In this document: piece by piece, positions 8,282 to 16,672 of the stretch
How positions within the stretch are numbered: the stretch's first letter is position 1
Layout of the letters: every line of letters starts with the position of its first letter
Program-made: the position numbers and the translations under genes
Notes under the pieces: generated by a model
Told to the model about the DNA's origin: nothing
The model's database searches: none
The model's input: the letters and a program-made list of their open reading frames with translations, nothing else
Source: Acetofilamentum sp.
Lineage (GTDB): Bacteria; Bacteroidota; Bacteroidia; Bacteroidales; JAFGUD01
Assembly: GCA_020722645.1 (NCBI GenBank)
Contig: DYKL01000003.1
Location: 1 to 40,985 of the forward strand
Direction of reading: 5' to 3'
Length of the DNA stretch: 40,985 bases

Positions 8282-10957
8282 ATGAATTTCAAATATTTAT
8301 ACATATTTGCTTTTTTGTCGTTGTTGTTTTTATCTTCTTGTAATAACAAAGAAGAAAAGAAAAATATAACTGCCGAAAATGGTGTTATAGTGATAAATAA
8401 CTTCGGAAACAATAAAAATTATCCCCTTGACGGAGATTGGGAATTTTATTGGAGTCAGTTGTTATTTCCTGTGAATTTTGAAAATTATAATATTGATACC
8501 GTTGATTTTGTAAAAGTTAATGGCGTTTGGAATAATTACATTGTTGATGATAATAAAATCGGTAAAAACGGCTTTGGTACTTTTCATCTTAAACTTGTTG
8601 TTCCAAAAGGTGAATATGGACTGAAAATCAGAAGAATAGAAACTGCCTATAATCTTTGGATAGATGACGTGCTAATTACAAGCAACGGAAATGTCGGCAA
8701 AGACAAAGAATCATCAGTTGCTCAGCTTCACCCAAAAATTGTTTTTTTTGATGTGAAAAATGATACAACAGATGTTGTTATTCAGGTCAGCAATTTTCAC
8801 CATCGGGTAGGAGGGATACAAAACAAAATTTTCATTGGAAAACCAAAAGATATTTATTGGAGTCAAACTGTAAGTTTGCTTACAACTTTTTTTCTAACCG
8901 GTAGTTTTTTGATTATAGCAATTTATTTCCTTTTTACTTTTATTTTTACTTCCCATAGTGGATTAGCTCCTCTTTATTTCAGCTTAACTATTATTTTCAG
9001 CATATTGTTTGCTCTTGTTAATGGTGAAAGTTTTTTTACCAAAATATTTACTGAAATGCCATGGGAAATGGTCAAAAAAACTGATTTTATAGGAAACTAC
9101 GGTAGGCTGATTTGTTTTATATTGTTTCTTAAGAGCATTTTTATGCAACATAAAATTTTATCTAATCTTTTAACAACAATAATTACCGTAATTTTTTCTC
9201 TTTTTGTTTTAGTCGTAATCGTTACTCCCGCATCTTTTTATACAAATACTTTGTATCCTTTTTTAGCTCTTACATTTGTAATTTTAATTTTTATTTCAGT
9301 TAAACTTTTTATTTTAGCCTTAAAAAAAGACACACCTGCAACAATTGTTTTGTTTGGAATAATAACAGTTGTAATCACTTTTGTTAATGATGCTCTTTCT
9401 TATGCTAATTTAATTAATACGCCTTATGTAGCAAATATTGGACTTTTTGTGTTTCTTCTGGCTAATTCCGTTGTCCTTGCCCTTAACATTTCTAATGCAA
9501 GAAAAACAAATGTTCAATATACGGCTTTGTTTGAAAATATCAATAAAATCCGATATGAACTATACAATATTAATTCATTCGACCTTGGTAAAATGTTAAG
9601 CATTGTAACCGTTGAAGTTAAATCTGACTTTTCTTCAATCTTTTTTATTGAAGACAACAAATATAAATGTGAAATTATTTATAATGCAGGTAATACTGAC
9701 AGTGCATTTTTAGGCGATGCTTTAAAAATTGATTTTAACGAAACTCTATTTGAGTATGTTAATCGAAAGAAGAAAACTATTGCTGTTAAAGATTACATTC
9801 TTTTACCTATTTACGATGAAAAAAAGATTAAAGCGGTTGTTTTTTTCAAGGAAGTTAAAGCCAGACTAAAACAAAGCACTGAAATTCTGGAAATGCTTCA
9901 AAATGAGTTTGATACATTTATTAGTAATTACACTTATTATTATCAACTACAAAATTTGAACAAAAACCTTGAAAAGATTGTAGAACAAAGAACAAACCTC
10001 ATTTTTAAACAAAAAGATGAACTGTTTATAAAACAAGCCTCACTTGATGAAAAATTGGAAGAGCTTAATATCAGCAACAGTATTATTGACGATATGAACA
10101 TAGAACTTATTAAAAAAGCATCTCTTATTGCTCAAAAAATAAAAGAATCAGAAGAAAAACAGAACAAAATAAAAAATCAGAAAGAAGTTATTGAATACAA
10201 AAATAAAACTATTTCAAGTAGCATTAATTATTCAAAAACTATTCAATCTACATTATTAAAATATACTCAACAAATTCCGAAATCTGAATATTTTGAAATT
10301 TCAATGCCTCGAAATATGGTAAGCGGAGATTTCTGGTTTTCTCAAAATTATAAAAATTACACAATAATTGCATTTTTTGATTCAACCGATACAAACGTTA
10401 TATCCACATTTTTATCTATTTATATAAAATCATTATTTGAGGAAGTTTTTAACAAAAACCCCGAACTTGTTATAAAAAGCCCTGATTTGTTTTTGAAGGA
10501 TATGAAAAATATATTCTTTGAAACTATTGACAAAGAAAGCCCGAAAGATGATGACTATGATGTGTTTTTATGCGTTATAAATCAGGAAAATGGAAAAATG
10601 GTTTATGCCGGCGAGGGTATTATAGCAAATATTGCAAGAGAAAAAGAAATTTTGGATTTAAACCTTGCAAAAAAAGTTTTTGTCGAAAGAAAAAATGTAG
10701 AATATGACAGCTCTGTTTTTGAGCTGCATTACGGAGATACTCTGTATGTTCAGTCTGACGGTTTGATTAATCAAATCGGACAAAAAACAAAGAAAAAATT
10801 TGGTCAGATAGCATTAAATAATATGCTGGGTGAAATTCAAAATTATGATTTCAACAAACAAAAAAATGAAATTATTAACACGTTTAAAACTTGGAAAGGT
10901 GACTTTAAGCAAGTAGATGATTACTTGTTTGTTGGTTTCAAGTTTATTGAATCTTAA
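8282..10957 (+). CDS. Lipoprotein-type 7TM receptor with divergent PP2C/SpoIIE domain (paralogue 2)
   Basis: 891 residues with the same domain order as the upstream gene: lipobox LSSC (Cys20), DISMED2-like jelly-roll (GDWEFYWSQLL, LWIDD, IQVSNFHHR), seven TM helices (about 200-405), a weak GAF-like segment, coiled coil (about 560-650) and SpoIIE-type domain (about 670-891). The Asp residues of VSGD (D683), FDST (D700), QSDG and QVDD remain, but the loop after DST reads DTNVIST in place of GHGVPGA, so all three glycines, the His and the Pro are gone. It may be an inactive or altered phosphatase that binds and senses rather than hydrolyses. It starts 5 bp after the previous stop and shares one base with the next start, so the three genes are very likely one operon. 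Confidence 0.85.
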   Translation: MNFKYLYIFAFLSLLFLSSCNNKEEKKNITAENGVIVINNFGNNKNYPLDGDWEFYWSQLLFPVNFENYNIDTVDFVKVNGVWNNYIVDDNKIGKNGFGTFHLKLVVPKGEYGLKIRRIETAYNLWIDDVLITSNGNVGKDKESSVAQLHPKIVFFDVKNDTTDVVIQVSNFHHRVGGIQNKIFIGKPKDIYWSQTVSLLTTFFLTGSFLIIAIYFLFTFIFTSHSGLAPLYFSLTIIFSILFALVNGESFFTKIFTEMPWEMVKKTDFIGNYGRLICFILFLKSIFMQHKILSNLLTTIITVIFSLFVLVVIVTPASFYTNTLYPFLALTFVILIFISVKLFILALKKDTPATIVLFGIITVVITFVNDALSYANLINTPYVANIGLFVFLLANSVVLALNISNARKTNVQYTALFENINKIRYELYNINSFDLGKMLSIVTVEVKSDFSSIFFIEDNKYKCEIIYNAGNTDSAFLGDALKIDFNETLFEYVNRKKKTIAVKDYILLPIYDEKKIKAVVFFKEVKARLKQSTEILEMLQNEFDTFISNYTYYYQLQNLNKNLEKIVEQRTNLIFKQKDELFIKQASLDEKLEELNISNSIIDDMNIELIKKASLIAQKIKESEEKQNKIKNQKEVIEYKNKTISSSINYSKTIQSTLLKYTQQIPKSEYFEISMPRNMVSGDFWFSQNYKNYTIIAFFDSTDTNVISTFLSIYIKSLFEEVFNKNPELVIKSPDLFLKDMKNIFFETIDKESPKDDDYDVFLCVINQENGKMVYAGEGIIANIAREKEILDLNLAKKVFVERKNVEYDSSVFELHYGDTLYVQSDGLINQIGQKTKKKFGQIALNNMLGEIQNYDFNKQKNEIINTFKTWKGDFKQVDDYLFVGFKFIES

Positions 10958-13653
10958 TGAATAATAAGTTAGTTTTTATATTATTATTTGGACTTTTTGT
11001 GTTTTTTTTCACTTCGTGTAAAAAAGAAAATTCTGAAAATCAAAAAGTAGTCAAGGGTGTTATAAATCTATCTGATTTTGACAAAGATAAAATTTATACT
11101 ATTCAAGGCGACTGGGAATTTTATTGGAATAAACTTTTAAAACCTTCCGAAATCAGAAACCTTCCGTCCGATTCTGTGAATTACACTTATGTGAACAACG
11201 GCTGGAACGATTTTATTTATAACGGACAAAAAATTAAAGGGTTTGGTTTTGCAACATACAGACTCAAAATAATAGCACCACAAGGTTTATATACTATCAA
11301 ATTCAGACAAATTCTGTCTGCATACAAAGTATGGATAAATGATAAATTGGTTTCACAAGTTGGTAATCCGGGAGATATTAATACACATAATGCCAAGATA
11401 TTGCCGAATGAAATTGTTTTTAGGTCTGTATCAGATACAATTGAAGTTGTTTTGCAGGTTAGTAATTATTCGCACAGAGTAGGAGGTATTCAGGAACTTG
11501 TAACTATCGGAAAACCTAATGTAATAACCGAAAGAGTAAAGAATAGTCTGAATTATTCGTTCTTTATTCTCGGTTCCGAAGCAATTTTTGCTTTGTATTT
11601 CCTTTTAACTTTCTTTTTCCGCCGAAAAAACATAGCTTATCTCTATTTTAGTTTCAGCATACTTACATCTTTGCTGTTTGAGATAGTAAATAATGAAATG
11701 TTTTTTATGAGAGTCTTGTCTGAAATTTCGAGTTTTGAATTAATCAAAAAAATCGACTTTTTATGCAATTACACTCGCCTCACATTTTTTAGTTTATTCT
11801 TTTGGGCTTTTTTTAAAGACAATAAAATAATAAACAAATATGTTTTCAGTGTTATTTTATCTATTTCTGTTATACTGGATTTGTATGTCTTATTTACTCC
11901 TTGCCGACTTTACTCAGAAACATTAATGTTTTTTATGGCGTTTGGTCTTATCAGTTTCCTTTATTTTACTTTTTCATTGTTGTACGGACTTTTCAAAAAA
12001 GTTAAAAATATTGTTTTTTCGTTTATCGGTATGTTAATTTTTAATATAGGACTTATAAATGATATTCTTTTCAATCTGAATGTTATTAATTCAATTTATT
12101 TGTTAAACACCGGATTGCTTATATTTTTTATTATGCAGAGTATTATACTTGCTCTTAATTATTCTTATACGCAATCAAGCGTTAATATTTTATCTAACAG
12201 ATTTATAGTGCTTGACCGTCTTAGAAATTCCTTTTTAAATATTACTTCTTACGATTTACCTAAAGCTTTGGAAATTATCAGTGCTGAATACGAAGCAGAT
12301 AAAATTGAAATTCTTGTTTATAATAACAAAAAAACATATTGCGAAAGCAAAAAACAAGATGGAAGTATTCTTTTTGCTCAGATGGAGCAGAATTTGACTT
12401 CTGATTTTGATGAAAATTTATTTATTGATTCAACCGTTAAATCTAAAAATTTACTTTTTCATAAAGATGAGTTTTCTGTTTTTTCTATGCCTTTAATTCA
12501 AAATGAAGAAATCAAGGCTGTCCTATTGCTTGGTAGAATTAAAAAATTCACTAAAGAAGAGCTTACTATTCTTGAAGATATATCTTCTCATATATCAGTT
12601 ATTTTTGAAAATTATAACTATTTCTGGACTTTGGACAAAATCAATAAAAATCTTGAGTTTTTAATTGATAAAAGAACAAAACTGGCATATAAACAAAAAG
12701 ATGAGCTAATTGCAAAAACGTTTGAACTTGACAAAAAAATTGAAGAACTTAATATTTCTTCAAAAATTGTTGATGATTTGAATCAGGAACTAATTACAAA
12801 CAGAAGAGAAATTACAGAGGCGCAACAAAAACTTATGATTCAGCAACAGGAAATTAATTCTCAGAAATTATTATTGACTGATAAAACCAAAAATATTAAT
12901 TCAAGCATAAATTATGCTCAAAAAATACATAAAACTTTATTTAGAATAAATCAAAGAGTTGATAACACAGAGATTTTTGAGTTTGCTAAACCAAAAGATA
13001 TTGTAAGTGGCGATTTCTGGGGCGTTTTTAAATCTGCTAACAAAATATACGTTACATTGGTTGATAGCACCGGACAGAACGTCAGTGGTACTTTTCTGAG
13101 TTTTTTAATTCTTTCTTTCATCGAAGAAATTATAATTGACAATTTCAGAAATGACTTGTCATCTGCTGATATTCTATATTTACTGAAAAATAAATACCTG
13201 AAATTTATTGGTGCTGAAAAAACTTCCAGACTAATTCAAGATAGCTTTGATATATCACTTGTTGCTTTTGACAATCGAAACAATGTGCTTGAGTTCAGCG
13301 GTGCAGGGCAACCGGCTTTGATTGTGCGAAAAGGTGAAAATATTTTTCTCGAACCTGATATAAGCCCTGTTGGTGGGCATCAACATTTTTTCGACAACAA
13401 ATACAAAAACAAAAAAATCGAGTACAAAAAAAACGATACTGTTTATTTATTCAGTGACGGATTTAGTAATCAGATTACAAAAGAAACTAAACAAAAATTT
13501 GGTATAAATAATTTTTTACTGTTGCTTAACAGCATTTCTCCTTATGCTTTCGATAAACAAAAACACGATTTAAATGAAAAATTTGATGAACTTTTGCAAA
13601 ACATCAGACAAATTGATGATGTTTTAGTCGTTGGTGTAAAGTTTAATATCTGA
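10957..13653 (+). CDS. Lipoprotein-type 7TM receptor with partly degenerate PP2C/SpoIIE domain (paralogue 3)
   Basis: 898 residues. Signal peptide ending in FFFTSC (Cys21), DISMED2-like jelly-roll (GDWEFYWNKLL, VWIND, LQVSNYSHRVGG), seven TM helices (about 205-405), GAF-like segment, coiled coil and SpoIIE-type domain (about 670-898). The loop after the conserved DST (D703) reads GQNVSGT where the active paralogue has GHGVPGA: the first Gly, Val and second Gly are kept, the His and Pro are lost. The Asp residues in VSGD (D686), FSDG and QIDD are present. This is intermediate between paralogues 1 and 2. The start codon overlaps the upstream stop (TAATG), implying translational coupling. Function as for paralogue 1, with catalysis uncertain. 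Confidence 0.85.
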   Translation: MNNKLVFILLFGLFVFFFTSCKKENSENQKVVKGVINLSDFDKDKIYTIQGDWEFYWNKLLKPSEIRNLPSDSVNYTYVNNGWNDFIYNGQKIKGFGFATYRLKIIAPQGLYTIKFRQILSAYKVWINDKLVSQVGNPGDINTHNAKILPNEIVFRSVSDTIEVVLQVSNYSHRVGGIQELVTIGKPNVITERVKNSLNYSFFILGSEAIFALYFLLTFFFRRKNIAYLYFSFSILTSLLFEIVNNEMFFMRVLSEISSFELIKKIDFLCNYTRLTFFSLFFWAFFKDNKIINKYVFSVILSISVILDLYVLFTPCRLYSETLMFFMAFGLISFLYFTFSLLYGLFKKVKNIVFSFIGMLIFNIGLINDILFNLNVINSIYLLNTGLLIFFIMQSIILALNYSYTQSSVNILSNRFIVLDRLRNSFLNITSYDLPKALEIISAEYEADKIEILVYNNKKTYCESKKQDGSILFAQMEQNLTSDFDENLFIDSTVKSKNLLFHKDEFSVFSMPLIQNEEIKAVLLLGRIKKFTKEELTILEDISSHISVIFENYNYFWTLDKINKNLEFLIDKRTKLAYKQKDELIAKTFELDKKIEELNISSKIVDDLNQELITNRREITEAQQKLMIQQQEINSQKLLLTDKTKNINSSINYAQKIHKTLFRINQRVDNTEIFEFAKPKDIVSGDFWGVFKSANKIYVTLVDSTGQNVSGTFLSFLILSFIEEIIIDNFRNDLSSADILYLLKNKYLKFIGAEKTSRLIQDSFDISLVAFDNRNNVLEFSGAGQPALIVRKGENIFLEPDISPVGGHQHFFDNKYKNKKIEYKKNDTVYLFSDGFSNQITKETKQKFGINNFLLLLNSISPYAFDKQKHDLNEKFDELLQNIRQIDDVLVVGVKFNI

Positions 13654-13707
13654 ATTCTTGTCTAATTATTGATTATTAGATGTTTCCTTTAAATTTTTTA
13701 CTTATTT

Positions 13708-14880
13708 ATGAATATAGTTAATTTTTCTGACACAGAAACAGCCTTTCGGATAAAATCTTATAAAGAACTGAAAAGAGCTGTTTTTTTATTCAAATTGATA
13801 AATTTCAGGTTTTTTGTAAAATTATCACGATTTTTTACAAATCTTGCTTTGAAAATCAGATTCCCTATTGCTTGGGCTGTTAAACCAACTGTTTATAAGC
13901 ATTTTGTAGCCGGCGAAACAATCCAGAGTTGCAGCAAAATAATAGATAAATATAGAGAGTTTAATGTTAAAATAATTCTGGATTATTCAGTTGAAAGCGG
14001 TAAAAAAATTGAAGACATAGAAAAAACGTTGGCTGAAACTCTCCGAACAATTGATAACGCTGCAAAAATTGAAAATGTACCTTTTGTTGTTTTCAAACCA
14101 ACAGCATTGTCGCTTGTTCATATTCTTGAAAAAGCATCAAAACAAACTCCGCTGGATAATACAGAAAATGATGAACTGAATAATTTTAAAAACCGTGTAA
14201 AAATATTGTGTCAAAAAGCTTTTGATTCAGGAATACCTATATTATTTGATGCAGAAGATGTTGCTTATCAGAATATTATTGACCAAACTGCTTATGAAAT
14301 GATGTTGTTTTATAACAAAGATAGAGCAATTGTTTACAATACGCTCCAAATGTATCGTTCAGACAGGATAAATTATCTGAGTAATTTATACAAAAAATCA
14401 GTTGATGATAATATTTATTTAGGATTAAAATTTGTCAGAGGTGCGTATATGGAACACGAAAGAGAATTAGCAAAAAATTCAGGTTATGCAGACCCTATTC
14501 ATAAAACAAAGCAAGATACAGATAATGCTTATAATGAGGCTTTAAGATTTTCGGTTGAGCATATTGACAGAATTTATATTTTTAATGCTACACACAACCA
14601 AGAAAGCACACTTCTTTTAGTTGATTTGATGGCAAAAAACAAAATTTCTAATAATGATAAAAGATGTTATTTTTCGCAATTATACGGTATGAGCGATAAT
14701 ATTTCGTTTAATCTTGCAAAATCGGGCTTTAATGTTGCAAAATATACTCCTTATGGACCTGTAAGACAGGTTTTACCATATCTCTTGAGGCGTGTTGAGG
14801 AAAATTCATCTGTTGCCGGACAAACATCAAGAGAATTGGGTTTATTGAAGAACGAATTAAAAAGGAGGAAAATAAAATAA
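13708..14880 (+). CDS. Proline dehydrogenase (monofunctional, FAD-dependent)
   Basis: 390 residues, usual for stand-alone Bacteroidota proline dehydrogenases. The protein has the PutA-type beta/alpha-barrel signatures: LKFVRGAYMEHERE (about 242-255), the YGMSDNISF segment and the C-terminal KYTPYGPVRQVLPYLLRR, which carries the flavin/substrate-contacting RR pair. It oxidises L-proline to pyrroline-5-carboxylate and passes electrons via FAD to the quinone pool at the inner membrane. It lies 54 bp after the phosphatase trio; that gap is short enough for readthrough but long enough for its own promoter. The partner P5C dehydrogenase is not in the window. Confidence 0.93.
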   Translation: MNIVNFSDTETAFRIKSYKELKRAVFLFKLINFRFFVKLSRFFTNLALKIRFPIAWAVKPTVYKHFVAGETIQSCSKIIDKYREFNVKIILDYSVESGKKIEDIEKTLAETLRTIDNAAKIENVPFVVFKPTALSLVHILEKASKQTPLDNTENDELNNFKNRVKILCQKAFDSGIPILFDAEDVAYQNIIDQTAYEMMLFYNKDRAIVYNTLQMYRSDRINYLSNLYKKSVDDNIYLGLKFVRGAYMEHERELAKNSGYADPIHKTKQDTDNAYNEALRFSVEHIDRIYIFNATHNQESTLLLVDLMAKNKISNNDKRCYFSQLYGMSDNISFNLAKSGFNVAKYTPYGPVRQVLPYLLRRVEENSSVAGQTSRELGLLKNELKRRKIK

Positions 14881-15042
14881 AAAAACCATTAATTTATCAA
14901 TAGTTCGGTATATTTTGAAGTAATTCGTTAATATTCAGCAAATTGATTTTGTATGTGTAACAAATTAGTAGTTGATTGAAAATCAATAATTTGCTAATTT
15001 GCTAATTGAAAAATTAACGAATTATTGTTTATTAATGGTTTT
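14881..15042. repeat. Dispersed palindromic repeat, copy 1
   Basis: It lies between the convergent proline dehydrogenase and 15122 genes. The ends form an imperfect inverted repeat: AAAACCATTAAT at 14882-14893 and, on the other arm, CAATAATTCG-type sequence read back from 15042, matching over about 22 of 25 positions. A second inner pair starts with TAATTCGTTAAT (14921) and its complement ATTAACGAATTA (15013-15024), and an inner hairpin forms around 14961-14993. The 3' arm contains five in-phase 8-bp words (14984-15023) of the same type as the array at 40514. A second copy lies at 39270-39422. Its position between convergent genes could let it act as a bidirectional terminator. The rest of the gap (15043-15121) is plain AT-rich sequence. 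Confidence 0.8.
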
Positions 15043-15121
15043 ATATAAATATAGGTTAAAATCTGATATTATTTTATTTTGATTTATAAAATTCAGATAT
15101 TTAATATTTTTTGAAAAAAAA

Positions 15122-15586
15122 TTATTTGCTGCCAACAAATGAAAGTATTCCAACTGCACAGGTTTTTTTATCTGTTACACCATCTTTGAATCTTATAGAA
15201 ACATAGTACATTCCTGATTTTCTGCATACGAAATCAAAAGAGTTGTAATGTTTTCCGCTAGCAGGATCGTAAGTCGATCCATAAGGATCTGTTTTTTCAG
15301 GATGTTGGCTATCGTATAAGGTTAAAATTACTTTCTTTTCAAATCCTTCTGGAACGCATAGATTAAATCTGTAATGTGCGTCTTTATTTAATACAACTGT
15401 CCAACGAGCTCCACTTTCTGCAGCAGTTGTGTTTTTCAACTTTGTATTGAAGTCTCTTAAATAGATACTTTGTGTTTCTGTTGCACAAGCATAAACCATT
15501 TTTTGAGGACATTGTGCTTTGGCTTTTTGTGGCAGTAAACTAAAAACAGCAAATGCAGCAATCAATGAAATTATGAATTTTTTCAT
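15122..15586 (-). CDS. Small secreted protein of unknown function
   Basis: 154 residues. It has a clear Sec signal peptide ending in AKA-Q (cleavage near residue 25), so it should be exported to the periplasm or further. The mature part is about 130 residues, beta-rich by composition, with five Cys (26, 34, 77, 121, 143) and a conserved-looking C-terminus GILSFVGSK. I do not recognise a named family; the FDFVCRKSGMYYVSI stretch looks like the last strands of a beta-sandwich carrying a disulfide. It follows the 15588-16505 lipoprotein gene with a 1-bp gap, so the two are probably co-transcribed and may act together in the envelope. Confidence 0.75.
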   Translation of the reverse strand: MKKFIISLIAAFAVFSLLPQKAKAQCPQKMVYACATETQSIYLRDFNTKLKNTTAAESGARWTVVLNKDAHYRFNLCVPEGFEKKVILTLYDSQHPEKTDPYGSTYDPASGKHYNSFDFVCRKSGMYYVSIRFKDGVTDKKTCAVGILSFVGSK

Positions 15587-15587
15587 A

Positions 15588-16505
15588 TTACAATTTTATT
15601 AGTTTGTTACGAATTTTTTCTGTTGTTGATATTATTTGTTGAAGTTGTTCGTCAGTAATTTCGACGACACTAACTTCATTTTGAGTTATAACTACGTGAC
15701 CATCAATAACTTCTGTTACAGGGTCGCCTACTTCGTAAGTTATTTTTACTTGGTCAAAAATATTTTGAAATTCCTTAAAATCAGCAACTAAACTTTCAAA
15801 ATAAGGATCATCTGAATATATTTTCAGTATGGGGTAAAGCATACTAAATAAAATTTTCTGTTCTCCGATTCTTTCTCTTAATTTTTCTGTCTCTTTTTCG
15901 CTTGCCACTTGTGTCAGCAAATATAAACCTTCTAACCAAACGCCTGTAATAACAAGTAAACTCAAATTGCTTCTTGCACTTTCTCTTAGATATGAGTCCA
16001 TTTCCTGAAAACTCTGCACAGATAAAAATAGCAGAGAGTCTATATTATCGTTGCTTGTTGCTATTCTTTTAAATGATTGAAAATCAAAAAACTGGCTTAC
16101 TTTCAAATCGTCAGAAAGACGTTTGATAGCAGAAAGATATTCAACTATAAGCGAAGACCTTTGATATACGTTTAGATAACCCAAATCTGCACTTAACATA
16201 CCTAAAGCCATTGCTTTTTTGTTGTTTGTATCGTAATTTTCAGTAAGTTTAGGATCAACCAAATATTTTTTTGAAAATTCAACATTTAAACTGTTCATTA
16301 AAGCAGCCATTTCTACAGGAGAAGAAAAACTGCTGATGATTTCATTAATTGCTTCTTCGTTTATAACAACTGATTGAGTATTATCCTGCTCAGTTATCAG
16401 ATTATTTAAATCGTTTTCATCTTTGTTCTTACAGCCTAATGTATATGATTGCACGTATAGAAAAAAAACGATACAAATTATGCTTAGTATGTATTTTTTT
16501 AGCAT
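15588..16505 (-). CDS. Lipoprotein of unknown function
   Basis: 305 residues from the ATG at 16505. A signal peptide ends in the lipobox TLGC (Cys25), followed by an acidic/Asn-rich linker; the rest is largely helical with no catalytic motif I recognise. An ATG also exists at 16526 (7 residues longer), but a TAnnTTTG -7 box covers 16524-16531, which would leave that ATG upstream of the transcript start, and MLKKYIL gives the better signal peptide. It is followed at 1 bp by the small secreted protein, so probably a two-gene envelope operon. Confidence 0.75.
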   Translation of the reverse strand: MLKKYILSIICIVFFLYVQSYTLGCKNKDENDLNNLITEQDNTQSVVINEEAINEIISSFSSPVEMAALMNSLNVEFSKKYLVDPKLTENYDTNNKKAMALGMLSADLGYLNVYQRSSLIVEYLSAIKRLSDDLKVSQFFDFQSFKRIATSNDNIDSLLFLSVQSFQEMDSYLRESARSNLSLLVITGVWLEGLYLLTQVASEKETEKLRERIGEQKILFSMLYPILKIYSDDPYFESLVADFKEFQNIFDQVKITYEVGDPVTEVIDGHVVITQNEVSVVEITDEQLQQIISTTEKIRNKLIKL

Positions 16506-16523
16506 ATTGAATGGTTTATTATG

Positions 16524-16531
16524 CAAAAATA
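16524..16531 (-). promoter_or_regulatory. Candidate -7 box (TATTTTTG) for the lipoprotein operon
   Basis: The minus strand reads TATTTTTG, matching TAnnTTTG, and ends 19 nt before the ATG at 16505, the same distance as the box before the DUF6702 gene. It decides the start choice for the lipoprotein. No clear -33 TTTG is visible. Confidence 0.4.
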
Positions 16532-16672
16532 AAAAATAATTTTGATAAAATAAAAAAAAATAATTTTATCTTTATGTATTTTGCTCTGAATATATTTAAA
16601 ATAAGTGTGTTATAATTTGAATAACTCTATTATTTTGTTTTTTATTTTTGTTCCGTTAGATGTTTTTTTGTT

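Noticed and set aside
16506..16526. ATG at 16526 as the lipoprotein start
   Set aside because: It overlaps a -7 box and adds seven polar residues before a good signal peptide.
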